From the NCBI GenBank assembly GCA_001730015.1, contig MDLA01000109.1, forward strand, positions 62,001-126,000: a DNA stretch of 64,000 nucleotides, written 5' to 3'. Shown one piece after another: positions 40,093 through 49,574 of the stretch. The stretch's first letter is position 1. Every line of letters starts with the position of its first letter. The notes under the pieces are model-generated. The model ran no database searches. It worked only from the letters and a program-made list of their open reading frames with translations, and had not been told where the DNA came from. The position numbers were made by a program, and so were the translations under genes. The DNA comes from Chromatiales bacterium (ex Bugula neritina AB1) (GTDB lineage: Bacteria > Pseudomonadota > Gammaproteobacteria > Granulosicoccales > Granulosicoccaceae).

Positions 40093-41046
40093 CTACTTGG
40101 TCCAGGGCATCCAGACAGCTTCGTTATCAGCAAGCCACTTTGCAGCAGCATCTTTGTGATCCATCTTGTCTGTATCTACCAATGCTGCCATTTGGCCAAT
40201 CTGGGTTGTTGTAAAGTCCAGTTTGGTAAACGCAGTATAAGCGGCAGGATGAGTTTTCGGAAACTTGTAGTTTGCCGCTTTCTTCAACCACCCTTTAGGC
40301 GAGCCGCACCTTCCGTCGCCGCCATCCGCTTTACGACATCCTTCGGTATACTCTGGAAACTCGATGAATGTGAAGCCGTCAGCGTCAGTAAAGTTAGGGG
40401 TCCAGTTGAACACAACCGTGCCACGGCCTTCTTTTTTAGCAGCGGCTAGCTCGGTCCACAGTGCATCGGCACCACCGGCGAATTTAACCGTCCACTTGTC
40501 GGCGAGGCCCAATGCCTCAAGACGTTCTGGCATTAGATCACCGTGCCAGCTTTGCGGACCTTCTAACCAGCGACCCTTTCCGCCCGAATCCGGTGTAGTG
40601 AAGTTATCGCTGCAGTCTTTCAGCGCTTCCCAGTTTGGAAGGCCGGGGCATAGATCTTTTTCTATAACCCATGTTGGAACGCCCATTTCTTCAAGCGTAG
40701 TTGCCGAGTGAGTGCCTGCATCGATAACACCGCCCTTAGCCATTGCGTTATAGAATGACTTGCCGAACGTTGATTGCCATACTTCGTGAGAAATAGTGAC
40801 ATCACCATTGCGGATAGATTCGTATACAGCCTGAGAATCAGCGGGAACGTATTCTACGTTGTTGCCCATTTTTTCGAACATTCCACCGATGACGTAAGCC
40901 ATAACAATCTGGCTTGACCAGTTGTGGATCGGAATCACGATCGGTTGAGTGCTATCTGCAGCCTTGGCAACGCCAGTAACCGATAGCAGCGAGACGCAGC
41001 CCGCCACGACCAGTGATCGAATTGATTTAGGTGTTTGTAGCTTCAT
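40093..41046 (-). CDS. TMAO/betaine-type periplasmic binding protein (TmoX-like)
   Basis: A 317-residue binding protein with a signal peptide (to about VAKAADS). The fold follows the OpuAC family: IPIHNWSSQIVMAYVIGGMF, SHEVWQSTFG, VFNWTPNFTDADGFTFIEFPEY and two Cys pairs. Trp residues in NWSS, EVWQ and FNWTPN could cage a trimethylammonium or N-oxide group. Position beside tdm and a transporter matches TmoXVW, the TMAO importer of marine bacteria. Strong ribosome binding site (GGGGGA 6 bases before the ATG). Which substrate it prefers is not proven. Confidence 0.85.
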   Translation of the reverse strand: MKLQTPKSIRSLVVAGCVSLLSVTGVAKAADSTQPIVIPIHNWSSQIVMAYVIGGMFEKMGNNVEYVPADSQAVYESIRNGDVTISHEVWQSTFGKSFYNAMAKGGVIDAGTHSATTLEEMGVPTWVIEKDLCPGLPNWEALKDCSDNFTTPDSGGKGRWLEGPQSWHGDLMPERLEALGLADKWTVKFAGGADALWTELAAAKKEGRGTVVFNWTPNFTDADGFTFIEFPEYTEGCRKADGGDGRCGSPKGWLKKAANYKFPKTHPAAYTAFTKLDFTTTQIGQMAALVDTDKMDHKDAAAKWLADNEAVWMPWTK

Positions 41047-41311
41047 TAATTTCCCCCTAAGTTAAGGATTTAAAATGCCTGCAGAAAATTAGTGATGCAG
41101 GCCGACGATAGTCACTGTTAAGTGTACTATCCAGGTTATCGAAAAGTGCCACTGAAACGTACCATTATTGTCCCTGGCAGACAATTCAGGGAGCGGCTTT
41201 TTCGGATAAGTTAGTGTTATCGGTACAGTATTGGTACAAGCAGGTGTAGCCAGGCCCTGATGTGCTATGGAATAGCTCTGTATAGATTCAAGGTTCATCG
41301 GGCAGCTTTAC

Positions 41312-43714
41312 TCACGCCCTGACCCGTGATTTAGTTGGATCGTAAAACGGGTAGCTGACTACCGTCGCCGGCAAGCGTTTCTGGTGGCCATCCAGTTTCC
41401 CGACTTCAACCTCGGTGCCTGGTTCCGAATGTTCAGTGGTCAGTCGGCACAGCGCTATATTTTTAGAGAGTTTGGGTGATCGGGTAGCGCTTGTGATTAC
41501 TCCAATTTGCTGTCTCCCTATATGCACGCAGTCACCATGAGCGGCCATTTCATCACCATGTAGCTCAAGGCCAACAAGCTTTTTTTGCGGGTTTTCTTTG
41601 CGTTTAACGAGAGCGTTTCTGCCGATGAAGTCGTCCGTTTTACTTTTCAGCGGGACGGTAAATGATATTCCTGCTTCGTAAGGGTCTGTTTCATCACTGA
41701 ACTCATAGTCGGCGAAGATCAGTCCGGCTTCTATTCTCAGCATATCCAGCGCTTCCAGGCCGAGAGGAGTTATGTTGTCCTGCTTACCGGCTTCCATAAT
41801 TGCATCCCAGACTTCGGCTCCATCTTTGGGGTGGCACCAGACTTCGTAACCGAGTTCGCCGGTATAGCCGGTCCTTGATACGAGTATCGGTGTTCCCTGG
41901 TCGTGTCCAATACGCGCAACCGAAAAGCGGAACCAGGCCAGATCTTCAAGCGGTGTCTGGTCCGGTCGGGTCCAGATGATCTTTTTTAATACATCGCGGC
42001 TTTTGGGGCCCTGTACCTGTAGATTGTGCAGTTGACCGGTCGATGATTTTACCCAGCAATTCAAGTTGCGGATCTGTGCCTGCTGGCGTAACCAGATGCC
42101 GCTGTAGTCGGAGCCGCCGACCCAGCGAAAATTATTTTCACACATGCGAAAAACAGTGCCATCGTCGACCATGCCGCCATTTTCATAGCACATCGCGGTA
42201 TAAACCACCTGGCCCGGTGACAACCGGCGAACGTCACGTGTGACACAAGTTTGCAATAGTTCCTCTGCATCGGGACCTAGCACTTCGTATTTTCGAAGCG
42301 GCGACAAATCGATAACTGCGACACCGTCACGACAGGCCCAGTATTCGTTAATCGGGCCGTGGTTGTTAAATCGATTGGCTAGCCAATAGCCGTTGTATTC
42401 GACAAAATTGCCGGTCAGCTTCGATGTTCGTGAGTGGAAAGCGGTTTCTTTGGTAAGTTGGGGTTCGGCGTCTGGGGTCATTCTATAGGCCACGGCTGTA
42501 GAGAATTCATTTTTAGCAGGATAAACACGAACATGTATGTCCGTTGGATTCCAGCCATTCGCGGGGTCGATGTCGTCTGGGCAGGCTGATGATACGCAAA
42601 CGAGGTCTTTCAGCGCCCGCATAAGGACATAATCACCGGGGCGTGACCAGGGTTCGTCTGAAAAAAGCTGGTTGTGATCGTCATAGCCCGTATTAAAGAA
42701 AAAGTTCATCGCCATCCAGCCGGGTCGCGATTCAATTTCAAAGGGCGCCAGTGTTCTATTAAAGTTGTCGCTGCAATTCACGTGGCCCGGGTAGCCGGCA
42801 TCGTCATAGTACTTTGCAGTACAAGCTAAGCCGAACGTATCGTGTCTGCCGCAGGTGTCGCGAATTACTTCGACCATCGGGTTCATATCCTGATCGTAGA
42901 ATTTTGCGTGCAGGCCGGGTTGAGGGTAGGCTTTTGCCATTAGTGTTCGGGTGGTGGTGGCATCAAGACAGCGCTCAATGCCTTGCTCCAGTTTTGCAAG
43001 GTCGAAGCACTGAAAATCGCTGCACTCACGGCCTTCCACGTCTATAACCTGTATGTAATCGCCTGCTTTGACGGTATAGGCTCTGGAGGTACAGCGTTCA
43101 ATTCGCAGGTCGAGTATCGGCTCGGCCAGTGGCTCGGGCAGCGCTGGTGCTGGCAGTTCCTCGGGATTGGCGCGTGTAATGTAAACAAGTAAATCGGTCG
43201 GTGGCAGTTGCTCATGAGCCGGCATCTGGGTTGCGGGTGCAGCTACCAGGCAGGTGATCAGACTATCGCACACGGCTGCCTGGCAATGGCCAGCGGTGGT
43301 TTCACCTTCGATAAAGCGAATACTTTTGAGGTTGTCCGAATTAATATTGCGTTTATTCAGCGCGAGATTTATTGATCGAATGTTCTCGGAGTTAACTGCA
43401 AGCATGCCTGCGATGCGGCTTTGCGAAGTGACAGGGCGGTTGTGTTGCAGGGCCTCAGGCCTGGGTGTGCCAGATTCATCGAACACCGCTACTTCACATG
43501 GCTGTAGTCCCTCCGGGTCGATAACTTTTAATTCATCCCCGGGTTTTAAATCAACAACCAGTAGTCCGCCAGCCTGCAGCGGGTAGCGTTCCAGGCCTTT
43601 TGGCAGGCTGTTGATTCCCGGGTGCAATATTCCTGAAGTGCCGGATGTCAGAGACTCTTCTGTCAGGTATTGCCGACTTACCGGATCCCTGATTATTCCA
43701 CTTGTGGCGTTCAA
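41312..43714 (-). CDS. tdm: TMAO demethylase (DUF1989-GcvT fusion)
   Basis: Converts TMAO to dimethylamine and formaldehyde, which can be captured by tetrahydrofolate. The 800 residues match Tdm in length and layout: an N-terminal DUF1989-type metal domain (about 40-415) with DTCGRHD (Cys288) and SSACPDDI (Cys378) as metal-site candidates, then a GcvT-like folate domain (about 425-800: RDVRRLSPGQVVYTAMCYENGG, SRTGYTGELGYEVWC, LRIEAGLIFADYEF). The start is TTG at 43714, overlapping the gntR stop as TTGA, with GGAG 7 bases upstream. The next ATG is far inside the domain. Translation is therefore probably coupled to gntR. Confidence 0.93.
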   Translation of the reverse strand: MNATSGIIRDPVSRQYLTEESLTSGTSGILHPGINSLPKGLERYPLQAGGLLVVDLKPGDELKVIDPEGLQPCEVAVFDESGTPRPEALQHNRPVTSQSRIAGMLAVNSENIRSINLALNKRNINSDNLKSIRFIEGETTAGHCQAAVCDSLITCLVAAPATQMPAHEQLPPTDLLVYITRANPEELPAPALPEPLAEPILDLRIERCTSRAYTVKAGDYIQVIDVEGRECSDFQCFDLAKLEQGIERCLDATTTRTLMAKAYPQPGLHAKFYDQDMNPMVEVIRDTCGRHDTFGLACTAKYYDDAGYPGHVNCSDNFNRTLAPFEIESRPGWMAMNFFFNTGYDDHNQLFSDEPWSRPGDYVLMRALKDLVCVSSACPDDIDPANGWNPTDIHVRVYPAKNEFSTAVAYRMTPDAEPQLTKETAFHSRTSKLTGNFVEYNGYWLANRFNNHGPINEYWACRDGVAVIDLSPLRKYEVLGPDAEELLQTCVTRDVRRLSPGQVVYTAMCYENGGMVDDGTVFRMCENNFRWVGGSDYSGIWLRQQAQIRNLNCWVKSSTGQLHNLQVQGPKSRDVLKKIIWTRPDQTPLEDLAWFRFSVARIGHDQGTPILVSRTGYTGELGYEVWCHPKDGAEVWDAIMEAGKQDNITPLGLEALDMLRIEAGLIFADYEFSDETDPYEAGISFTVPLKSKTDDFIGRNALVKRKENPQKKLVGLELHGDEMAAHGDCVHIGRQQIGVITSATRSPKLSKNIALCRLTTEHSEPGTEVEVGKLDGHQKRLPATVVSYPFYDPTKSRVRA

Positions 43715-44406
43715 CGGGCAGCTCCAATCAGGTCGTTGCGGGCTGTTTCCAGATGTTCTATGGTGGCCTGTTCGGCGGTTTCTATATCCCGACTGACAAT
43801 GGCTTCATAGATACTCCGGTGCTGGCGGTTATATATCCTGATTTGCGCCGGCTTTAGAATTTTATCTTTCATGGAGCTCCATTGTCGATGGGATCGTACT
43901 TCGTGAATATGCTGGCATAGCCATATCATTAGCGCATTCCCGGTGCATTCGGCAAGCGCCAGATGATAGCTCTGATCAGCAACCGTGAACGACTCGGGGC
44001 TGCAGTCAGCAGGCAGGTTTTCCAGTTCCAGTAGTGAGTTTTCGAGTTTTCGTAAATTCACCGCCGTTGCGTTTATAACAGCCAGTCGCGCGATTTGAGG
44101 CTCCATTCCCATCCGAACATCAATGAGTTCCAGCGGGCTGGTGATGTTGGCAATTTCGGTTTCATCGGCAGTAGCATGGTGATTGACAAAAGTGCCGCTG
44201 CCGACGCGGCGTTCTATGAGTTTAAGTTCTTCCAGTTTTTCCATTGCCGAGCGTACAGTGCCGCGGGAGCAACCGAACTGCCGTGCGAGCGATCGTTCCG
44301 CTGGCAGACGTTCGTCGTGGCGATATTCCCCAGCAAGGATTTTGCGGCGTAACTCCGCAGACAAACTGCCCGCGTCCGCATTAAAGCCTGACGCGTTCTC
44401 TGTCAT
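43711..44406 (-). CDS. GntR/FadR-family transcriptional regulator
   Basis: A 231-residue repressor/activator with a winged helix (about 13-78: RLPAERSLARQFGCSRGTVRSAMEKLEELKLIERRVGSGTFV) and a helical FCD effector domain whose His and Asp residues can bind a metal and an organic acid. It is the first gene of the tdm operon and overlaps tdm by 4 bases. It is divergent from the glutamine-synthetase module, so it could control both sides. Confidence 0.9.
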   Translation of the reverse strand: MTENASGFNADAGSLSAELRRKILAGEYRHDERLPAERSLARQFGCSRGTVRSAMEKLEELKLIERRVGSGTFVNHHATADETEIANITSPLELIDVRMGMEPQIARLAVINATAVNLRKLENSLLELENLPADCSPESFTVADQSYHLALAECTGNALMIWLCQHIHEVRSHRQWSSMKDKILKPAQIRIYNRQHRSIYEAIVSRDIETAEQATIEHLETARNDLIGAAR

Positions 44407-44547
44407 GGTGTGTTGCTGAATCCAGGGCGCTCAAACAATGTTTTCCTCCCGGTATGAATAAACAGATGCTCTACAGAATAGTTACTTGATCGTTCAAATA
44501 ATAATTCGACTCGTACGCATTGCACCTGATCGGCCCCTCATTGATAT

Positions 44548-44566
44548 ACCAATTCATGTTATTGGT
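44548..44566. promoter_or_regulatory. Candidate GntR operator (inverted repeat)
   Basis: ACCAAT, 7 bases, ATTGGT: a perfect 6-base inverted repeat with 19 bases in total, the size and symmetry of FadR-subfamily operators. It lies 142 bases upstream of the gntR start. Confidence 0.45.
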
Positions 44567-44711
44567 TCTAAATTGGGTTGATAGCTTATCCTCTAAAATA
44601 CCGGTTTACCTGTCGTTATTCAACATAAATTGATTTCATTGCAGGAAACATTACAGCGAACGGCAAATTTAGTTGTTGTGCTGGAAAATGCTGGGGTAAG
44701 AGGGTTATAGT

Positions 44712-44738
44712 ATTGGTTGGAAATGGTATATAATTGGT
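44712..44738 (+). promoter_or_regulatory. Candidate promoter and operator of the glutamine-synthetase module
   Basis: TATAAT at 44729-44734 lies between and over two direct ATTGGT copies that begin 21 bases apart, two helical turns. The -35 region is weak (TTATAG near 44705), as expected for a regulated promoter. Transcription would begin near 44741, leaving a leader of about 130 bases. Confidence 0.4.
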
Positions 44739-44872
44739 TTCAGTGCCTGCGGATGCTAGTTCAACACTATGCCGACCATTCCGGAACAGGCTGTTGGGTA
44801 CCTGCATGCAGAGTGTAAAAATTACATGAGGCTCCAGCGGTTGCGACTATTTAACTCTCTTGGGGGATCCAG

Positions 44873-46348
44873 ATGACAGAACTTGAAACATACGTCAGCG
44901 CGGCTGGCCGTGACAAGCTAATCAAAGATGTTCGGAAAAAGATCAATGAATTAGGTATTACCTATATTTATTATCAGTTTATTTCTGTGACCGGGCGAAT
45001 CGTGGGTAAGGGAATCCCGGCCAACCACTGGGAGCGTACAGCTGAGAAAGGCTTCCAGCTGGTTTACGGAGCAACTGCAAACCTTTTTACCAACCGTGCC
45101 GGTGAATATATCGGGTACGGCCCGGAATCTTCAGAGATGGTAGGTATTCCTGATCCGGAGACGTTTGTACAGCTACCGTGGGATAAAAAAGTTGCACGTG
45201 TTTATTGTGTATGTTTTCGCAATCGTGAAGAAAAAGTGAACCCGGGTGGACACCTGACTTCAGATTGTCGTGGCAACCTGATCTTCCAGCATGAAGCATT
45301 TAAAAAGAAACATAAAATGGACATGCGCTGTGGAACAGAGCCAGAGATGATGTGGCTAAAAAAGGGTGAAGACGGCAAGCCGAATGGCGGTTACTCAAAC
45401 CCTTATTGTTATCACATCGATCAGTTTGAATCACTGCGTCCGGTATTTATGAAAGTACTGGAGTATTCCCAGGCGATGGGACTCGACATGATTCAGGGTG
45501 ATCACGAAGATGCTCCCGGCCAGCTGGAGTTGAACTGGATGTTTGACGATGTACTGCGAAATGCAGATCGTCTGTCAACCTACCGCCAGATCTGTGCGCA
45601 GGTAGCACGCGAATTCGACTTGATTGCCTGCTTTATGACCAAGCCGTTTATGGGAGTTTCCGCATCCGGTTGCCACCACAATACCTCGCTTTGGAAAGGC
45701 GGCAAGGATGTAGTCAACAAGATTACCTATGACAAGGTTGCCGATTTGCCGGGTATGCCGGGCGTGTTTACTTATCGTGAAGGCGGCACCAACACCTTTA
45801 TGCCGGACGGAAAAGAGCAGCAAAAGCCGGGTAAGATCGGCCTGCATGCCATTGGCGGTACCATGAAGCACATTAATGCCATGACGGCTATCGGTTGCTC
45901 GACTGTAAATTCATACAGAAGACTATGGGACACAGGTTTCTGGGCGCCGGTTTTTGCTGACTGGGGTTATCAAAACAGAACAACGGGTATGCGTGTATCA
46001 GCGCCAGGCCGGTTTGAGTTTCGCTCTGTCGATTCTATGGTTAACCCGTATCTTATGGGATCTGCAATTCTTGCTGCGTTTGAAGACGGAATTGTGAACA
46101 AGATTGATCCCGGTGAGCCGGAAGAACGTAATATCTATGAAGCAATGGATGCAGGTAAAGAAGTTAAGAAATTACCCATGTCTTTGGGTGAAGCGCTGGT
46201 TGCACTTCGTGATGATGAAGTGATTCGTGCTTCCATGCCTGACGAAATGTACAAAGTATTTTCCGAGTACAAGTCGGATGAGTGGGAAACTTTCATGTCA
46301 ACCGTTACTGATTGGGATGTTGACACCTATATGGATTGCCTGCCTTAG
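44873..46348 (+). CDS. Glutamine synthetase homologue (GlnT-like), module A
   Basis: A 491-residue member of the glutamine synthetase family, ATP-dependent ligation of an amine or ammonia to glutamate. Metal and ATP motifs are present: RCGTEPEMMW, GDHEDAPGQLELNWMF, SGCHHNTSLW, NSYRRLW and RFEFRSVDSMVNPYL. It differs from the GMAS-type enzyme at 55180 and sits with GlxB/C/D-like genes, as glnT does in rhizobia. The true acceptor (ammonia, methylamine or another amine) is not clear from sequence. GGGGGA lies 9 bases before the ATG. Confidence 0.82.
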   Translation: MTELETYVSAAGRDKLIKDVRKKINELGITYIYYQFISVTGRIVGKGIPANHWERTAEKGFQLVYGATANLFTNRAGEYIGYGPESSEMVGIPDPETFVQLPWDKKVARVYCVCFRNREEKVNPGGHLTSDCRGNLIFQHEAFKKKHKMDMRCGTEPEMMWLKKGEDGKPNGGYSNPYCYHIDQFESLRPVFMKVLEYSQAMGLDMIQGDHEDAPGQLELNWMFDDVLRNADRLSTYRQICAQVAREFDLIACFMTKPFMGVSASGCHHNTSLWKGGKDVVNKITYDKVADLPGMPGVFTYREGGTNTFMPDGKEQQKPGKIGLHAIGGTMKHINAMTAIGCSTVNSYRRLWDTGFWAPVFADWGYQNRTTGMRVSAPGRFEFRSVDSMVNPYLMGSAILAAFEDGIVNKIDPGEPEERNIYEAMDAGKEVKKLPMSLGEALVALRDDEVIRASMPDEMYKVFSEYKSDEWETFMSTVTDWDVDTYMDCLP

Positions 46349-46369
46349 TTCAGGCTGCATCCAGCAACG

Positions 46370-46396
46370 CGCATGCCGCTGTGATAGCGGCATGTG
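46370..46396 (+). other. Stable hairpin between the synthetase and amidotransferase genes
   Basis: A perfect 9-base stem CATGCCGCT/AGCGGCATG (46372-46380 with 46386-46394), extendable by a G-T and a C-G pair, with loop GTGAT. An AT-rich run follows but no T tract on the plus strand. It may protect the upstream mRNA or partly terminate, allowing different synthetase and synthase levels. Confidence 0.6.
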
Positions 46397-46435
46397 AATA
46401 TATATAAATTGATATAAATTACGGGAGGGTATGCC

Positions 46436-47371
46436 ATGTGTGGCATCGCCGGATTAATTCACCGCGGCAATAGCGCAGACATAGGGTCACAAATGACATC
46501 GATGTTGCAAGCGCTAAAACACCGTGGCCCTGACTCGACAGGCTTTGCGCTGTACGGGGATAGTGCTACTAAAGATCACGTGATGCGATTTAAAGTCGCG
46601 GAGCAGGAAGATCTGGCATCTGGATTTGACATTCATGCAACGATTGTCGAGCGTAAAAATACGGTTGACGAACGTCTAAAAGAATTGGGTGTAGCAATTA
46701 AGAACGAAGAGCAGGTAACCGAATATGCTCATCGTTATACCTTCGGGTTTGATGGTGATCTAAAGCGTGTGATCGATTTCGTTGAAGACATAGAAGGCGT
46801 GGAAATTCTGTCTGTGGGGCATGCTCTGGAACTTATTAAGGATCTGGGTGATGCAACTGTTGTTTCCGAGCAATACAAGCTTGGTGGTTTTGCCGGAACA
46901 CACGCTATTGGCCATACGCGTATGGCAACTGAGTCGGATGTCGATATCCGCTCGGCTCATCCGTACTGGGCTTATCCCTTTAATGATGTCTCTGTTGTTC
47001 ATAATGGTCAGCTTACAAATTACTGGACAAACCGGCGTGATCTTGAGCGCCGTGGTCATCGGTTTATGTCGGATTGCGATTCTGAGCTGATTGCGGTTTA
47101 TATCGCTCACCGGATTGATCAGGGCGATGATCTGCATACCGCCATGAGTCGATCCGTTGATGAACTGGACGGTGTATTCACCTATCTGGTTGCTACCGCA
47201 GATTCTCTTGGTATGGCAAAAGATGTTATGGCGGCCAAACCGATGGTTCTATACGAAAGTGATGATTTAATCGCACTTGCATCAGAAGAAGTTGCGATAC
47301 GCAGTATTTTTCCAAATGAAATTGACACGTTTGATCCCTACGAGGGGGAGGTCCGGGTATGGCAGAGTTAA
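46436..47371 (+). CDS. Class II glutamine amidotransferase-like subunit (GlxB type), module A
   Basis: A 311-residue Ntn-hydrolase domain. It starts MCGIAGLIHRG, so Cys2 becomes the nucleophile after Met removal and should release ammonia from glutamine or an amine from a glutamyl amide. Further landmarks are HRGPDSTGFALYG, GTHAIGHTRMATES and VVHNGQL. A roughly 100-residue insert separates the N-terminus from the GHTRMATES region, as in the module B copy. It overlaps the next gene by 13 bases. It corresponds to the amidotransferase part of GltB but as a free subunit. Confidence 0.85.
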   Translation: MCGIAGLIHRGNSADIGSQMTSMLQALKHRGPDSTGFALYGDSATKDHVMRFKVAEQEDLASGFDIHATIVERKNTVDERLKELGVAIKNEEQVTEYAHRYTFGFDGDLKRVIDFVEDIEGVEILSVGHALELIKDLGDATVVSEQYKLGGFAGTHAIGHTRMATESDVDIRSAHPYWAYPFNDVSVVHNGQLTNYWTNRRDLERRGHRFMSDCDSELIAVYIAHRIDQGDDLHTAMSRSVDELDGVFTYLVATADSLGMAKDVMAAKPMVLYESDDLIALASEEVAIRSIFPNEIDTFDPYEGEVRVWQS

Positions 47372-48204
47372 ACGAGGAGCATGAGTCGCACAAGCTGGGT
47401 ATGCACACCGAGCAGTTGGCTGGGCGAACGCAGCAGGTATTTTTTTCACCATCAGCTGATGAGAACTTTACCTACCCTGACGGTATAGAGGTTGACTTCA
47501 ACAAGGAAACCGAATTCGATGCAGGTCCAATGGAAATTCGCGATATAAATCTGAAAATTCGCGATCTCATGAAAGAAGGCTATGGCACGATTACTATCCG
47601 CAACCCCGGTGCCAAGCACTCGCTGGGTGTCGGTATTCTTAATCGCCTGAATCTTAAATTCGACGGCAGCCTTGGTTACTTCGGTTGTGGTCTGGCCGAT
47701 GGTCCGAACATCCACATCAGTGGTCGGGTGGGTTGGTCTTGCGCTGAAAACATGATGGCGGGAACTATTGTTGTCGAAAAAAATGCCGGTTCTACTTTTG
47801 GTGCGGCGCTGCGTGGCGGTGATCTGGTGTGCAAGGGCGATGTCGGATCACGTACAGGTATCGATCAGAAAGGTGGCACCATCATTATTGGCGGGCGTGC
47901 GGGAGCATTCACCGGTTTCATGATGCAGCGGGGTCGAATAGTTATTCTGGGTGATGCTGGCAAAAACCTTGGTGACTCCATGTATGACGGCACTATTTTC
48001 GTCGGTGGAAAAATTGAAGATCTCGGTGTCGATGCGGTTGAAGGCGAAATGACCGAGACCGAGGAAAAGTGGCTCGAAGCGAAGCTGGCACTGTATGGGA
48101 TGAAAGCGCCCAACGGCGTAAAAAATCTGACCAAGATTGTCGCTGGCAAGCAACTGTGGAATTACGACAATCTAGAGCCATCTGAAAAGAAGCTGGTACT
48201 TTGA
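47359..48204 (+). CDS. GXGXG-domain glutamate-synthase-like subunit (GlxC type), module A
   Basis: A 281-residue protein made mainly of the right-handed beta-helix GXGXG domain that forms the structural end of GltB. Repeats are visible in KHSLGVG, GYFGCGLADGPNIHISG, STFGAALRGGDLVCKG, GGTIIIGGRAG and GRIVILGDAGKNLGDS. It has a longer N- and C-terminus than the module B copy. The ATG at 47359 lies inside the amidotransferase gene, with GGGGGAGG 7 bases upstream. Confidence 0.88.
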   Translation: MAELNEEHESHKLGMHTEQLAGRTQQVFFSPSADENFTYPDGIEVDFNKETEFDAGPMEIRDINLKIRDLMKEGYGTITIRNPGAKHSLGVGILNRLNLKFDGSLGYFGCGLADGPNIHISGRVGWSCAENMMAGTIVVEKNAGSTFGAALRGGDLVCKGDVGSRTGIDQKGGTIIIGGRAGAFTGFMMQRGRIVILGDAGKNLGDSMYDGTIFVGGKIEDLGVDAVEGEMTETEEKWLEAKLALYGMKAPNGVKNLTKIVAGKQLWNYDNLEPSEKKLVL

Positions 48205-48230
48205 TAACAGGATCAGCAGAGGAATAATTC

Positions 48231-49565
48231 ATGAGTAATCGAAATAAAGACATCATCGGCGAAAGTTTCATATTTCCGCCGCATGTCATCGACGACATAC
48301 ATATTAAGGCGGAGCTCGGTCGCTATAGAATGCGCGGCTTCTCGTTGTTCAAGAAGATCCCCTCCTGGGATGATCTTACATTTTTGCCCGGTACACTGAC
48401 GCGCTTTGTTATTGAAGGTTATCGTGAGAAGTGTGAAACTAAAACCATACTTGGGCCGCGTGCCAAGCGCCCGTTAGAGCTGGATATTCCCGTCTATATA
48501 ACCGGTATGAGCTTTGGTGCACTTAGTTTTGAAGCGAAGACTGCACTGGCTCGCGGGGCAACCATGGCTGGAACTGCAACCTGTTCGGGCGAGGGTGGCA
48601 TGATCCCTGACGAACGCCGCTTTTCTGAAAAATGGTTTTACCAGTGCATTCAGTCGCGCTATGGATTTAATCCCCATCACCTGCGCCTGGCAGATGCGTG
48701 CGAGTTCTTTATCGGTCAAGGTTGTAAGGTCGGTCTCGGTGGCCATTTAATGGGTCAGAAAGTAACCGACCAGGTTGCTGAAATGCGCTCCTTGCCTGCA
48801 GGGATCGATCAGCGTTCTCCAGCGCGTCATCCCGATTGGCTGGGTCCTGACGATTTAGCACTTAAAATTCAGGAAGTCCGGGAAGCGACCAACTGGGAGA
48901 TTCCCATCCAACTGAAACTCGGTGCTGCGCGCGTTTACGATGATGTGCGAATGGCAGCCAAGTGTGACCCCGACATGATCTACATTGACGGAATGGAAGG
49001 CGGCACCGGTGCCGGGCCGCATATCGCTACAGAAGAAACCGGTGTGCCGGGTATTGCCGCGATTCGACAGGCTCGAAAAGCGCTTGACGATGTCGGTAAA
49101 TCGGGTGAGATCTCTCTGGTTTATGCCGGTGGTATCCGTAACGGTGGCGATCTGGCAAAAGCCATTGCCCTGGGTGCTGATGCAGTAGCGATTGGTCATT
49201 CGTCGCTAATGGCACTGAACTGTAACAAGGATATCCCCGAGTCTGACTATCCGAATGAAATGGGCGTAGAGGCTGGTCAGTGTTATCACTGCCATACAGG
49301 CCGGTGTCCGGTAGGTGTTGCTACGCAGGATCCCAAGCTGCGTGCCCGGCTCGATCCCGATGCCGCTGCCGAGCGTGTGTATAACTTTCTGCATACACTG
49401 ACTATTGAAGCGCAACTGCTGGCGCGTGCTTGTGGCAAAACCTACATGCATTCGCTGGAGCCCGAAGATCTGGCTGCACTGACGATGGAAGCATCGGCCC
49501 TTGCGCAGGTTCCACTGGCCGGTTCACAGCACACCGTCGGGCGTCCCGACATGACTCGATACTAG
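48231..49565 (+). CDS. FMN and Fe-S glutamate-synthase-like subunit (GlxD type), module A
   Basis: A 444-residue FMN barrel homologous to the synthase domain of GltB. It carries MSFGALSFEAKTALARGA, QLKLGAARVYDD, IDGMEGGTGAGPH and a C-terminal glutamate/FMN region. The cluster cysteines are kept: Cys351, Cys354 and Cys359 in GQCYHCHTGRCPVG, just where GltB has its [3Fe-4S] site. It could therefore accept electrons, for example from ferredoxin. No GltD-like NADPH subunit is nearby. Strong ribosome binding site (GAGGAA) before the ATG. Confidence 0.88.
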   Translation: MSNRNKDIIGESFIFPPHVIDDIHIKAELGRYRMRGFSLFKKIPSWDDLTFLPGTLTRFVIEGYREKCETKTILGPRAKRPLELDIPVYITGMSFGALSFEAKTALARGATMAGTATCSGEGGMIPDERRFSEKWFYQCIQSRYGFNPHHLRLADACEFFIGQGCKVGLGGHLMGQKVTDQVAEMRSLPAGIDQRSPARHPDWLGPDDLALKIQEVREATNWEIPIQLKLGAARVYDDVRMAAKCDPDMIYIDGMEGGTGAGPHIATEETGVPGIAAIRQARKALDDVGKSGEISLVYAGGIRNGGDLAKAIALGADAVAIGHSSLMALNCNKDIPESDYPNEMGVEAGQCYHCHTGRCPVGVATQDPKLRARLDPDAAAERVYNFLHTLTIEAQLLARACGKTYMHSLEPEDLAALTMEASALAQVPLAGSQHTVGRPDMTRY

Positions 49566-49574
49566 GAGAGCAGC

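Larger units (their letters stand above)
44407..44872. other. 466-base divergent control region between gntR and module A
   Basis: An AT-rich spacer with repeated ATTGGT words: an inverted pair at 44548-44566 and two direct copies starting at 44712 and 44733. A TATAAT lies at 44729-44734, inside the direct-repeat zone. I see no gene here. It is the natural place for GntR operators and promoters for both directions. Confidence 0.55.

Noticed and set aside
44700..44760. Sigma54 promoter before the module A synthetase
   Set aside because: The GG to GC distance is 11, not 10, bases and the flanks do not match; similar checks before the Amt gene also failed.
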